Part shown: positions 23,905-32,937 of the stretch, piece by piece
Layout of the letters: every line of letters begins with the position of its first letter
Numbering within the stretch: position 1 is the stretch's first letter
NCBI GenBank assembly: GCA_964370775.1
Contig: CAYJKT010000001.1
Coordinates: 124,001-188,000 of the forward strand
DNA: 64,000 bases
Direction of reading: 5' to 3'
Source: SIG603 sp964370775
Lineage (GTDB): Bacteria; Bacillota; Clostridia; Oscillospirales; Acutalibacteraceae
Program-made: the position numbers and the translations under genes
The notes under the pieces: generated by a model
The model's database searches: none
Told to the model about the DNA's origin: nothing
What the model saw: the letters and a program-made list of their open reading frames with translations, nothing else

Positions 23905-25722
23905 TTATGAATTTATCTCTTCGTAGATTTTAGATGTAGCTTCGCTCTCGAACTGCTTTTTATAAAGTTCTGAGTAATAACCCTTGCTTTTTAGAAGCTC
24001 TTGATGAGTTCCACGCTCTATTATCTTACCATTTTTAACAACTAAAATAATATCAGCTTTTCTAATAGTAGACAATCTGTGTGCTATCAAGAAAGATGTT
24101 CTGCTTCCAAGCAAAGTGTCAATCGCTTCTTGAATAAGTTCCTCTGTTTTTGTGTCTATAGAAGCAGTTGCCTCGTCCAAAACGAATATTTTAGGGTTAG
24201 CAAGAACTGCTCTCGCAAAGGAAATCAACTGTTTTTCACCTGTTGAAAGCTGGTCGCCACCCTCGCCAACATAACTTTTGTATCCGTCTTTCATTCTCAT
24301 AATGCTGTCATGTGCACTAACAATTTTAGCAGCTTCAATAACTTCATCATCAGTCGCATTCAGCCTACCATAACGAATGTTATCCATAATTGAGCCAGAG
24401 AACAAATGAGGCGTTTGCAAAACGTAACCTATATTGCTGTGAAGCCACAAAGTGCTTCTCTCTTTGTAATCTTTGCCGTCAATCAGCACTCTACCTCCTG
24501 TAGGCTCAAAAAATCTGCACGCAAGGTTAACAAGTGTAGATTTACCAGCGCCAGTTTCACCAACAATAGCGACAGTAGTACCAGCTGGTACGTCAAGGTT
24601 AAAGTTTTCAAGCACATTTTCAGTTCCGTCAGAGTACATAAAGGTTACGTCGTCAAACTTAATGTCACCTTTAAGCTCTTCCCAATTTTCTGTTTTAGGG
24701 TCAAAACATGTGCCGTACTTCGCTGTAACTTCCTCACTGTCTTTAATTTGAGGCTCTAAGTCAAGCAAAGCATTACAACGCTCCACATTAACTTGTGTTG
24801 CAACAAAGTTGGAAAGCGTGTTTGCAAGCTGTTGAACAGGTCCTGCAATAACAAGTGCGTAGTTAACAAATGCTGTAAGTTTCCAAAGTTCAATATCTCC
24901 TAAAATAACTCTGCTACCACCTGAATTAATTATTATAGCAACAGCTAGAGAAGTAAAAGTAGCGATAATTGGAATGTAAAAAGCGTTTAGCTTAACTGCG
25001 TGTATCGATTTGCGACGCATTTCTCCACTAACATTTTTGAAGTTACCAAGATTTTTGTCCTCTATAACTAGGGTTTTAGATGTCTTAGCACCAGAAATTC
25101 CCTCGTTAAAATGCCTTGTAATCTCTGCGTTGACAGCTCTTACGTCTCGGTTAACAACAATAATCTTCTTTTGGAATAAATAAGTGATAACCGCTATAAA
25201 AGGTATGATTGCAATGATTAATAAAGCAAGTTGAATGTCGATTAAACACATAGCTATAATATAACCGATTATAGAAGCAGAAGACCATGCGATGTCTACA
25301 ATAGCCCAAGCAACCATCTCGCCAATTCTCATGGTGTCGCTCATAACTCTAGCGACAATAACACCAACAGGAGTGGTGTTGTAGTAGTCAAATCCTAGTG
25401 TTTGCAAGTGGTTAAACATAGTTTTACGTAAGTCTCCACCAACTCGCATCTCAACAGCAATGGCATTTTTAGCCATTATATAAGTGTTAAAACTTTGAAT
25501 AAGCATAGCGCCTATTCCCACCAAAGCAAAAAGTAAAAGTCCGTCAGTTGTGCCTGGTTCAATAAAAGTATCAACCGCAAAGGCACTAAACAGTGGAATA
25601 AAAACATCAATAGCAGATGACATAAGCATACATATAACAAGTACGATTATTTTTGACTTATGCTTTTTTATTAGAGGGAAAATTTTAGACCATGCCATAA
25701 CAAATTTTGGTTTGTTTTTCAT
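23905..25722 (-). CDS. Heterodimeric ABC exporter subunit, catalytic-Glu half
   Basis: A 605-residue half-transporter: six membrane helices (about residues 20-310) then an ATPase domain. Walker A is GETGAGKST, Walker B ends FVLDEATASID with the catalytic Glu, and the H-loop is IAHRLST. The signature motif is non-standard, LSTGEKQ rather than LSGGQ. Paired with its upstream neighbour, this gives one good and one degenerate ATP site, as in TM287/288 or BmrCD exporters. The substrate (drug, lipid or peptide) is unknown. ATG 25722 has GGAGG 6 bp upstream; the longer frame begins inside the previous gene. Confidence 0.9.
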   Translation of the reverse strand: MKNKPKFVMAWSKIFPLIKKHKSKIIVLVICMLMSSAIDVFIPLFSAFAVDTFIEPGTTDGLLLFALVGIGAMLIQSFNTYIMAKNAIAVEMRVGGDLRKTMFNHLQTLGFDYYNTTPVGVIVARVMSDTMRIGEMVAWAIVDIAWSSASIIGYIIAMCLIDIQLALLIIAIIPFIAVITYLFQKKIIVVNRDVRAVNAEITRHFNEGISGAKTSKTLVIEDKNLGNFKNVSGEMRRKSIHAVKLNAFYIPIIATFTSLAVAIIINSGGSRVILGDIELWKLTAFVNYALVIAGPVQQLANTLSNFVATQVNVERCNALLDLEPQIKDSEEVTAKYGTCFDPKTENWEELKGDIKFDDVTFMYSDGTENVLENFNLDVPAGTTVAIVGETGAGKSTLVNLACRFFEPTGGRVLIDGKDYKERSTLWLHSNIGYVLQTPHLFSGSIMDNIRYGRLNATDDEVIEAAKIVSAHDSIMRMKDGYKSYVGEGGDQLSTGEKQLISFARAVLANPKIFVLDEATASIDTKTEELIQEAIDTLLGSRTSFLIAHRLSTIRKADIILVVKNGKIIERGTHQELLKSKGYYSELYKKQFESEATSKIYEEINS

Positions 25723-25732
25723 GTTACCTCCA

Positions 25733-27529
25733 TTACACATCTTTAGAACGCTGACTGTCATATATCATTTTATATATACCGTCAGTTTTAATAAGTTCAC
25801 TATGTGTTCCTTGCTGTGCGATTTTACCTTTATCCATAACAATGATTTTATCAGCATTCATTATAGTTGTAATTCTGTGCGCAATTATGATAGTTGTACC
25901 TTTAACATGATTGTTAATTGCATCACGAATTTTAGCATCGGTTTCCATATCGACAGCAGATAGTGAGTCGTCGAATATTTTGATAGGTGAATTTTGCATT
26001 AACATTCTAGCGATTGCAACACGTTGCTTTTGACCACCAGATATTGTAACGCCACGTTCACCAATTTGGGTGTCGTAACCCTCTGCAAAGTTCACAATTG
26101 TATCATCTATAACTGCGATTTTTGCATACTTACGAACATCTTCAAGCTGAACGGTTCTTGCAGTGTCGCCAATGTTGTGCATAAAGCTTTTAGAGAACAA
26201 GAATGGTTCTTGCAAAACAATACCAATATTTTTACGCAAGTCGTCAAGGCTTAAATCTCTAATGTCAGTGCCTCCGATAGTGATACTACCATTTTCTCTA
26301 GGCAATTCATAAAGTCTGTCTAACAGATACATAAGTGTTGTTTTACCACTGCCAGTTGCACCTAAAATTCCAAGAGTAGTTCCACCTTTAACAGTGAAGT
26401 TAATATCTGTCAAAGTCTCTCTTGTTTCAGTGTAACTAAAGTTAACGTTTTTAAATTCAATATCGCCGTTCATATTAGTTTTAACAGGCTTTTCACAGTC
26501 TTTTTCAGTCTCTGCATTTAAAATCTCAAATATTCTAGTTGAGCTTATTGAGGTTTTACTAAGCTCTGCAATAACTCTACCAAGTTGCCTAACAGGCCAA
26601 ATTAACATAAAGTTATATGACACAAACGCCAAAAATTCACCAAGGGTAATAGTGCCATTAACAGCTAAAATAGTACCCACGGATATAATAAGTATAATTT
26701 GAAGCGAACCGATTAAATCGCCTACACCCCAGTTTAAACCCAAAACTTTGCCTTGTTTTTCCCAAAGTTTGATGTACTCAGCATTAGTTTTTTCGAACTT
26801 GTCACGTTCGTAACGCTCTCTGCCGAATGCTCTAACAACTCTAACTCCAGTGAAGTTTTCTTGAGCAACAGATGTCAAAGCGCCCTCGGTTTCGTCTATA
26901 GTTAAATAAGCTTTTGCAACAATTTTGTAAAATAATAGATTAACTGCTAATGACACAGGTATAAACGCAAAAGCAATTAAAGAAAGAGTCGTGTTCATTG
27001 GGAACATAAGTGCTAAAGCAATTACAATTAAAGACACAGTTTTAAGTAATGCTTGCATTTGGTCGTTCATAAAAGCCTTGATAGCTTCTACGTCCATTGT
27101 ACAACGTTGAATTATATCACCTGTTTGGTGATTAGTGTGCCAGTTGTATGGCAGTTTTTGGATATGCCCAAAAAGTCTGTTGCGTATTCTTCTAATCGTT
27201 CCCTCACAAGATACTGCGAGAAAGTACCTTGATGTGAAGTCGGACACTGCCGACAGCAACGCTAGGGATAAAGAAGCGATAGCACAGATAAATAGATTTT
27301 GCCTTATAAATTCTCGTCCACCAAAGTTTTCGATAATCTCCACAATAAAATTAGGCAGTGCAAATGGCTCTGACCCTATAACAGAGTCAACAGTTACACG
27401 TATTACTTGAGGAGTTAGATAACTTAGTAGGACAGATAAAATTACGGCAGAAAAGGATATTATAAATGTCGCCCTAAAACCTTTAGTCATAGGGAAAAAA
27501 TCTATAATCGTAAATTTTGTTTTTTTCAT
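25733..27529 (-). CDS. Heterodimeric ABC exporter subunit, degenerate-site half
   Basis: A 598-residue half-transporter with six helices and an ATPase domain: Walker A GATGSGKTT, standard signature TISGGQKQR, and Walker B ending IFDDSLSAVD, with Asp in place of the catalytic Glu. Its Walker motifs would face the LSTGE signature of the partner (degenerate site), while its SGGQ faces the partner's intact Walker B. It precedes the partner gene by 10 bp. ATG 27529 has GGGAGGAAA upstream. Confidence 0.9.
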   Translation of the reverse strand: MKKTKFTIIDFFPMTKGFRATFIISFSAVILSVLLSYLTPQVIRVTVDSVIGSEPFALPNFIVEIIENFGGREFIRQNLFICAIASLSLALLSAVSDFTSRYFLAVSCEGTIRRIRNRLFGHIQKLPYNWHTNHQTGDIIQRCTMDVEAIKAFMNDQMQALLKTVSLIVIALALMFPMNTTLSLIAFAFIPVSLAVNLLFYKIVAKAYLTIDETEGALTSVAQENFTGVRVVRAFGRERYERDKFEKTNAEYIKLWEKQGKVLGLNWGVGDLIGSLQIILIISVGTILAVNGTITLGEFLAFVSYNFMLIWPVRQLGRVIAELSKTSISSTRIFEILNAETEKDCEKPVKTNMNGDIEFKNVNFSYTETRETLTDINFTVKGGTTLGILGATGSGKTTLMYLLDRLYELPRENGSITIGGTDIRDLSLDDLRKNIGIVLQEPFLFSKSFMHNIGDTARTVQLEDVRKYAKIAVIDDTIVNFAEGYDTQIGERGVTISGGQKQRVAIARMLMQNSPIKIFDDSLSAVDMETDAKIRDAINNHVKGTTIIIAHRITTIMNADKIIVMDKGKIAQQGTHSELIKTDGIYKMIYDSQRSKDV

Positions 27530-27569
27530 ATTTCCTCCCATTTTTTCTTTGCATAAACCAACCTAATTC

Positions 27570-27598
27570 ATTATTGCATTAACGAAGAAAAAAGTCAA
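27570..27598 (-). promoter_or_regulatory. Candidate promoter of the ABC exporter operon
   Basis: On the minus strand TTGACT (27598-27593), 17 bp, AATAAT (27575-27570), about 40 bp before the start codon. Confidence 0.45.
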
Positions 27599-27635
27599 TC
27601 ATTATATAGATATTTAATATTTTTTTATTAATCTC

Positions 27636-27664
27636 TTGTGTTTTTATTAATAATTGTTTATACT
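27636..27664 (+). promoter_or_regulatory. Promoter of the hemolysin III family gene
   Basis: TTGTGT (27636-27641), 17 bp spacer, TATACT (27659-27664), 35 bp before the ATG. Confidence 0.6.
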
Positions 27665-27699
27665 GATATAAAGTAGTTAAATTAGAAAGTAGGTTAGAT

Positions 27700-28404
27700 A
27701 TGGAAAATATAAGAAAATTATCTAAAATAGAGCGTACTCGTATATGGTATGCTAATAGAGTTAAACTTAAACTGCCTAAATATAGTTTAGGCGAAGAAAT
27801 ATTTTCAGCAGTTGTACATGGAGTATCAGCACTTTTTGCAGTAACAGCACTGGTTTTATTGCTAGTGTTTTGTAATAAAGACTGGGTAACTGTTAGCACA
27901 GTGTCTGTTTTTGGTGGAACTATGATAATATTATACACAGTTTCTACCCTTTACCACGCACTTAATGTTAACAAAGCAAAAAAAGTTTTTCAAATACTCG
28001 ACCACAACTCAATATTTTTGTTGATAGCCGGAACTTACACACCTATCACAGGGCTTGCAATTGGTGGCACAAAAGGTTTAGTTATTCTTTGTGTTATTTG
28101 GGCATCGGCTACTTTAGGGATAGTGCTTAACAGCATAGACATGAAAAAGTTCTCTAAATTCTCTATGATATGCTATGTTGCAATGGGTTGGGGAATTGTT
28201 TTTGTTATGAAAGACTTTATTGCAAACACAAACTTTTTAGCAGTCTTATTCTTAATGTTAGGTGGCGTTTGCTATACAGGTGGTTTAGCGTTCTATAAAG
28301 CTGGCAAAAAAATTGCATATATGCACTCTATATGGCACTTCTTTGTGTTGGGAGGCAGTGTGTTCCACACTTTATCAATAGCTCAGTTTACAGTATTTTT
28401 ATAA
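27700..28404 (+). CDS. Hemolysin III / PAQR family membrane protein
   Basis: A 234-residue protein with seven membrane helices. It contains HGVSALFAVTALVLLL, STLYHALN, ILDHNSIFLLIAGTYTPI and HSIWHFFVLGGSVFH, whose Ser, Asp and His residues form the presumed metal site of the PAQR fold. Despite the name, most members are not proven hemolysins; roles in membrane lipid homeostasis are suggested for the family. Single-gene unit with its own promoter and terminator. Confidence 0.9.
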   Translation: MENIRKLSKIERTRIWYANRVKLKLPKYSLGEEIFSAVVHGVSALFAVTALVLLLVFCNKDWVTVSTVSVFGGTMIILYTVSTLYHALNVNKAKKVFQILDHNSIFLLIAGTYTPITGLAIGGTKGLVILCVIWASATLGIVLNSIDMKKFSKFSMICYVAMGWGIVFVMKDFIANTNFLAVLFLMLGGVCYTGGLAFYKAGKKIAYMHSIWHFFVLGGSVFHTLSIAQFTVFL

Positions 28405-28422
28405 TTAAACATAAAAACCTTT

Positions 28423-28454
28423 GTCCTTAACTATATATAGTTAAGGACTTTTTT
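28423..28454 (+). terminator. Terminator after the hemolysin III family gene
   Basis: The perfect self-complementary stem GTCCTTAACTA / TAGTTAAGGAC with a TATA centre is followed by six T. Confidence 0.9.
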
Positions 28455-28468
28455 ATGGGGTATTATTT

Positions 28469-29719
28469 ATGTATATAATTAAAGAGATACTTTGGGGATA
28501 CCATGTACTTGTGCTGATTTTTTTAATAGGTGTTAAAATTAGCATAGATACAAGATTTTTTCAAGTGAGACGTTTTTTTTCTTGGTTAAAATTTTCTGTT
28601 AATGGAGATAAATCAGAGGGTGGTATATCAGCTTTTCAAGCACTTTCTACAGCACTTGCTGGGTCTATCGGTGCTGGTAATATTGTTGGAGTTGGACTCG
28701 CAATTAGCGTAGGTGGCGCTGGTTCGATTTTTTGGATGTGGTTAACATCAATTTTTAGCATGATGACTGTTTTTGCAGAAGTTGTACTTGCGACTGTATA
28801 TAAAAAAGAGGGTAAACCTGGGGCGATAGCGTATATCTCTAGGATTGGCAAAGGGAAAGTACTTCCATTTATTTATGGAATTGGTTTGGTGTGTTCGTCA
28901 CTCGCTATGGGTAACATGGCACAATCAAACGCTTTTGCTGTGTCTGCTAATAATTTAGGCATACCGATGTGGGTATCAGGTATAGCATTAGCTGTGTCGC
29001 TGGTTTTTATATCAAAAGGTGGAATAAGCTGTGCTGTGAAATTCACGGAAAAACTAGTGCCGGTGATGACAGTATTCTTTATGGTTTTTAGCATTAGCTT
29101 ACTGACTATCAACAGGCAAAACATACCATTAGTTTTTAACGAGATAATGGAGGGTGCGTTTTCTGTTAAAGCCGGTCTTGGTGGTGGAATGTATATTGCT
29201 GTGAAAACAGGAATATCAAGAGCAGTGTTTACAAACGAAGCTGGACTTGGCATATCCTCGATAGCTTTTGCGAATGTGAAAAAAACAAGTGCTATAAAAC
29301 TTGGCTATCTTGGTATTTTTCAAGTGTTTATGGATACAACAGTTATGTGCACTATAACGGCATTTTGCATTTTGTGTGCAACTGATTTAAGACAAGGTGA
29401 CGCTCTTGCGTTTATTGCATTTGAGAATACCTATGGAGATTTAGGTTTGATATTCATAAACATTTGCACGATGCTTTTTGCATTTGCTACCCTAACTGCA
29501 ACTTCATATTATGGCAAAGAGGGATTGAGGTATTTATCTAAAAATAAACTTACTAAATATTATCCATATTTTTTTGGGTTTGCAGCTTTTGTAGGCTGCA
29601 ACATGACAGTAGGCGCTGTTTTTGAGATTAGCGATGCATTAAACGGTTTACTTGCAATACCCAATTTGATAGCTTTATCTATGTTTTTGAAAAGGGTTGT
29701 TAGTATTACAAAAAAATAA
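28469..29719 (+). CDS. AGCS family amino acid:sodium symporter
   Basis: A 416-residue protein with about eleven membrane helices, importing alanine or glycine with Na+ or H+. The family region FQALSTALAGSIGAGNIVGVG and later AVFTNEAGLGISSIAFA are clearly present. N-terminal helices IKEILWGYHVLVLIFLIGV match the family start. GGGG lies 8 bp before the ATG. Monocistronic between two terminators. Confidence 0.92.
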   Translation: MYIIKEILWGYHVLVLIFLIGVKISIDTRFFQVRRFFSWLKFSVNGDKSEGGISAFQALSTALAGSIGAGNIVGVGLAISVGGAGSIFWMWLTSIFSMMTVFAEVVLATVYKKEGKPGAIAYISRIGKGKVLPFIYGIGLVCSSLAMGNMAQSNAFAVSANNLGIPMWVSGIALAVSLVFISKGGISCAVKFTEKLVPVMTVFFMVFSISLLTINRQNIPLVFNEIMEGAFSVKAGLGGGMYIAVKTGISRAVFTNEAGLGISSIAFANVKKTSAIKLGYLGIFQVFMDTTVMCTITAFCILCATDLRQGDALAFIAFENTYGDLGLIFINICTMLFAFATLTATSYYGKEGLRYLSKNKLTKYYPYFFGFAAFVGCNMTVGAVFEISDALNGLLAIPNLIALSMFLKRVVSITKK

Positions 29720-29730
29720 TTACTAAAAAT

Positions 29731-29753
29731 TACAATATATTGTAGATTTTTTT
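29731..29753 (+). terminator. Short terminator after the symporter gene
   Basis: A small self-complementary stem TACAATATATTGTA is followed after two bases by a run of seven T. Confidence 0.6.
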
Positions 29754-29798
29754 GAATTTATATGTTAATATATATCTATAGTAATTATTTGAACAATG

Positions 29799-29887
29799 AG
29801 GAGGATATTAGTTTGAAACAAGTTTCAAACTAATAAAACTAAAATTAATAATACTCTTATCATTCCTTATGCTTCGCATGATAAGAG
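29799..29887 (+). promoter_or_regulatory. Hairpin-rich leader before darA with possible six-codon peptide
   Basis: AGGAGG (29799-29804) is 8 bp before a TTG at 29813 that opens a six-codon frame (MKQVSN, stop 29831-29833). The frame lies within a perfect inverted repeat, ATTAGTTTGAAAC and GTTTCAAACTAAT (29807-29834). A second stem, CTCTTATCAT with ATGATAAGAG (29854-29887), has loop bases GCTTCGCAT that could instead pair with ATGCGAAGC at 29915-29923, close to the darA ribosome site. Alternative folds could regulate darA. No T-run follows either stem, so simple termination is unlikely. Function is inferred only. Confidence 0.4.
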
Positions 29888-29942
29888 CCTCTCATTTAAT
29901 TAAATTTTGTGCCGATGCGAAGCGGCGGAATGGAGTATTAAT

Positions 29943-30266
29943 ATGAAATTGATTTTGGCTATAGTAAGTAATGATGATAGTAATGCCGTGTCTACATCTT
30001 TGACTAAAGGTGGTTTTCAAGTTACAAAACTTGCAACAACAGGTGGGTTTTTAATGGCTGGTAACACAACTTTTATTTCTGGCGTTGATGACGAGAAGGT
30101 TGACGATGTTATTGCGTTAATATCTAAACATTCTAGCCGTAGAACACAAATTGTTCCGTCTACTTCTACTATGGATATCGGTATGTATTCTTCATATCCT
30201 GTTGAGGTTACAGTAGGTGGTTCAACAATCTTTGTATTAGACGTTGACAGATTTGAAAAGGTATAA
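29943..30266 (+). CDS. darA: Cyclic-di-AMP receptor, PII-like (DarA/PstA family)
   Basis: A 107-residue PII-like trimeric protein that binds c-di-AMP. It begins MKLILAIVSNDDSNAVSTSL, followed by TKGGFQVTKLATTGGFLMAG and NTTFISGVDDEKVDDVI, matching the DarA (YaaQ) family in length and order. The ATG at 29943 with TGGAG upstream replaces a longer frame from 29907 whose extra residues are not family-like. Its stop shares one base with the holB start. Its regulatory target is not known. Confidence 0.92.
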   Translation: MKLILAIVSNDDSNAVSTSLTKGGFQVTKLATTGGFLMAGNTTFISGVDDEKVDDVIALISKHSSRRTQIVPSTSTMDIGMYSSYPVEVTVGGSTIFVLDVDRFEKV

Positions 30267-31237
30267 TGAATTTTACAGGATTTTTAGGTAACGAAGAAGT
30301 AAAAACAGCTTTAAGTGCTGCTTTTACTAGTAATAGATTTCCACAAGCCTTGATTATTGAAGGCGAAGAAGGACTTGGTAAAAAAACATTAGCAAGGCTC
30401 TTATCAAGAGCCTTTGTTTGTTTGTCCGAAAATAAACCGTGTGGTGTGTGCTCTGCTTGTGTTCAGGCAAATGTAGGCTCTCACCCAGATATTAAAGTAG
30501 AAGAGGGCAGTGGTGCGACCTCTAATATATCTGTCGAAGCAGTTAGGAAAATCACTGCTGATGTATATAGAAAGCCAGAGTTTTGCGACCATAATGTATA
30601 TCTGTTTTTTATAAAAAATAGACTGCTTGAAGCGTCCCAAAACAAGCTTTTAAAGGTAATAGAAGAACCACCGTCTAACTCTGTGTTTGTTTTTTGCATA
30701 GATAAAGCAGATAAACTGCTAACAACAATACGTTCACGTGCTACAACTATCAGCTTGTCGCCTGTTAACAAAGACGAGGCTGCTCGTTTTGTTGCAGAAA
30801 AAAATAACATAGATATGGAAAGTGCGCTAAATCTTGCAAATATCTATGGTGGAAACATTGGAAAAATGTTAGAGGGTGAAAGTGAACTTGCTAGTTTAGC
30901 TATTAATATAGCGAGTTGTTTTGATAGCAGAGACGAAGATAATCTTCTAGCTATTACATACCCTTTAATTAAAAGTCGTGACGATTTTTGCACAGTACTT
31001 GGCATGTTGAGTTGCATTTTTAGAGATGCATATATGTTGAATGTTGGTATTGAAAATTATATGGGGATAAGCCCAGAGCAAAGTTTGAGAATTAGCAAAG
31101 CTTTTAGAAAAAGCGTTATAGTAAAACTTCCTGATTTATGTAATGAATATATAAGCCTTGCAAGAAAAAATTTGAATATGAATTTGCTTATTACAGATTT
31201 TTGTGGTAGAATAAGAGAGACGATTTTAAATCGATAA
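30266..31237 (+). CDS. holB: DNA polymerase III delta' subunit
   Basis: A 323-residue AAA+ clamp-loader subunit. It has a P-loop-like GEEGLGKKTLARLL, zinc cysteines in KPCGVCSACVQAN, NKLLKVIEEPPSNSVFV and the sensor region TTIRSRATTI. It loads the sliding clamp with DnaX and HolA. The neighbours darA and ricT are as in Bacillus yaaQ-holB-yaaT, though yaaR is absent here. Confidence 0.93.
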   Translation: MNFTGFLGNEEVKTALSAAFTSNRFPQALIIEGEEGLGKKTLARLLSRAFVCLSENKPCGVCSACVQANVGSHPDIKVEEGSGATSNISVEAVRKITADVYRKPEFCDHNVYLFFIKNRLLEASQNKLLKVIEEPPSNSVFVFCIDKADKLLTTIRSRATTISLSPVNKDEAARFVAEKNNIDMESALNLANIYGGNIGKMLEGESELASLAINIASCFDSRDEDNLLAITYPLIKSRDDFCTVLGMLSCIFRDAYMLNVGIENYMGISPEQSLRISKAFRKSVIVKLPDLCNEYISLARKNLNMNLLITDFCGRIRETILNR

Positions 31238-31264
31238 TGTATATTCATAAGAAAGGGACACAGT

Positions 31265-32137
31265 ATGACAGAAGTTGTAGGTGTAAAATTTGAAAGTACA
31301 GGCAAAATGTACTATTTTTCACCGAATAAAATAGCAATTAACAAGGGAGAAAGAGTTATCGTTGAGACTTCTAGAGGTTTAGAGTGTGGACAAGTCTACA
31401 TGGCAAATGAATTCGTAGAAGACGATAAAATAATTCCTCCTTTAAAAAATATAATAAGAGTAGCCACTAAAGATGACGAAAGAAAGATAAAAGAGAACGC
31501 AGAGAAAGAGAAAAAAGCTTATACAATTTGCGAGGAAAAAATCTTAAAACATAAATTAGATATGAAACTTGTGAATGTAGAATACACTTTTGATGCAAGC
31601 AAAATTCTTTTTTATTTTACATCAGACGGCAGAGTAGACTTTAGAGAGCTTGTTAAAGATTTGGCAAGTATGTTTAGAACAAGAATTGAGCTAAGACAAA
31701 TTGGTGTTAGAGACGAAGCTAAACTTTTAGGCGGACTTGGTATTTGTGGCAGACCATTCTGTTGCAAAACTTTCTTAAATGGCTTTCAACCTGTTTCTAT
31801 TAAAATGGCTAAGGAACAAGGATTGTCACTTAACCCAGTTAAAATATCTGGCACTTGTGGCAGATTGATGTGTTGCTTAAAATATGAGCAAGATGCATAC
31901 ACAGATTTACTTAAAACTACTCCAAAAGTGGGAGCGATTGTTCAAACTGGCGAGGGTAAAGGTGTGGTTATCGACCAAAACTTAATCACTGGCAAGCTTA
32001 CAGTAAGGCTTGATAAAAGCCCAGACGCTGCACCGATTGTGTGCAAAGTTAAAGAAGTGAAGCTTTTAAAAGATGCACAAATTAGAATTAACAAGCACGA
32101 GCGAGAAGCTTTAAAAGATTTAGAAAAAGATAAATAA
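31265..32137 (+). CDS. ricT: PSP1 domain protein RicT (YaaT)
   Basis: A 290-residue protein. The PSP1 domain starts VVGVKFESTGKMYYFSP and includes SRGLECGQVYMAN and the cysteine-rich GICGRPFCCKTFL and GTCGRLMCCLKYEQ, the Fe-S ligands of the Ric (YlbF-YmcA-YaaT) complex. In Bacillus this complex promotes RNase Y processing of mRNAs and affects sporulation and biofilm. AGAAAGGGA lies before the ATG. Confidence 0.92.
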   Translation: MTEVVGVKFESTGKMYYFSPNKIAINKGERVIVETSRGLECGQVYMANEFVEDDKIIPPLKNIIRVATKDDERKIKENAEKEKKAYTICEEKILKHKLDMKLVNVEYTFDASKILFYFTSDGRVDFRELVKDLASMFRTRIELRQIGVRDEAKLLGGLGICGRPFCCKTFLNGFQPVSIKMAKEQGLSLNPVKISGTCGRLMCCLKYEQDAYTDLLKTTPKVGAIVQTGEGKGVVIDQNLITGKLTVRLDKSPDAAPIVCKVKEVKLLKDAQIRINKHEREALKDLEKDK

Positions 32138-32146
32138 ACTAAAATT

Positions 32147-32176
32147 ATCGTAGGGGACAGATTTGTACCCTACGAT
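32147..32176. repeat. REP-like palindromic element
   Basis: ATCGTAGGG and CCCTACGAT form a 9 bp stem around a 12 nt loop. It shares GTAGGGGAC with the REP palindromes in and near the transposase gene (36967, 37119, 45057). It lies between ricT and the methyltransferase gene and may also act as an RNA hairpin. Confidence 0.55.
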
Positions 32177-32208
32177 TAAGTGTATATATGGTAGAAAAGG
32201 AAGATAAA

Positions 32209-32937
32209 ATGTCTAACACAAAATGGGAGCCACTGGGCAAAAATCATAAGATAAAAGTATCTGAAAAACATAATTTTAACACAGATACTATTTTGCTTGC
32301 GAATTTTTCAGCGCCTTACAAAAACGATGTTTGTGCAGATTTCGGCACAGGTTGTGGGACAATTGCAATGATTTGGAGCATTAGACAAAACCCAAAAAAA
32401 ATAATAGCTGTTGAGTTACAACACGAGGCTTATGATTTAGCCTATACTTCTTTTACGGCAAATAAATTAGATAATATAGAGATAGTAAATGAGGATATAA
32501 AAAAATATAAAGAGATTTTTGAGAGTGGAAGCCTAAGTCACATAGCTTGCAACCCACCGTATAAAGCAAGAGGCGCTGGAATTAAGAACACGACCGATAA
32601 TTTAAGGATTGCAAGGCATGAAGACGAGCTGAGTTTGGAAGAACTTGCAAAGGCTGCTTCGTATTGCCTAAAGTTTGGAGGTAAGTTTTTTATCTGCCAA
32701 AGACCAGAACGTTTGAGTGACGCAATGTGTATTTTTAGCAAATACGGATTAGAACCAAAAAGACTTAGATTAGTGCAACAAAGGCAGAGCAAAGCACCGT
32801 TTCTGTTTTTGCTAGAATGCAGACGTGGTGGCAAGGTTGGAATGACAGTTATGCCTACATTGTTTGTGGAAGAAAACGGAGAGTTTTCAAAAGAAATGAT
32901 TGATATATACGGAGATTACAAGGAAGGTAATACATGA
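32209..32937 (+). CDS. TrmN6/YabB-like SAM-dependent N6-adenine methyltransferase
   Basis: A 242-residue class I methyltransferase with the SAM loop CADFGTGCGTIAM and the catalytic IACNPPY motif for adenine N6 (or a similar amino group). Relatives (YabB, TrmN6) methylate A37 of tRNA1Val, and the same gene sits beside rsmI in Bacillus. The ATG 32209 has AAAAGGAAG upstream; ATG 32188 is an unlikely earlier start. It overlaps rsmI by 4 nt. Confidence 0.85.
   Translation: MSNTKWEPLGKNHKIKVSEKHNFNTDTILLANFSAPYKNDVCADFGTGCGTIAMIWSIRQNPKKIIAVELQHEAYDLAYTSFTANKLDNIEIVNEDIKKYKEIFESGSLSHIACNPPYKARGAGIKNTTDNLRIARHEDELSLEELAKAASYCLKFGGKFFICQRPERLSDAMCIFSKYGLEPKRLRLVQQRQSKAPFLFLLECRRGGKVGMTVMPTLFVEENGEFSKEMIDIYGDYKEGNT

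Noticed and set aside
29907..29942. N-terminal extension of DarA
   Set aside because: The extra residues are encoded by leader sequence that forms RNA pairings, and TGGAG places the start at 29943.
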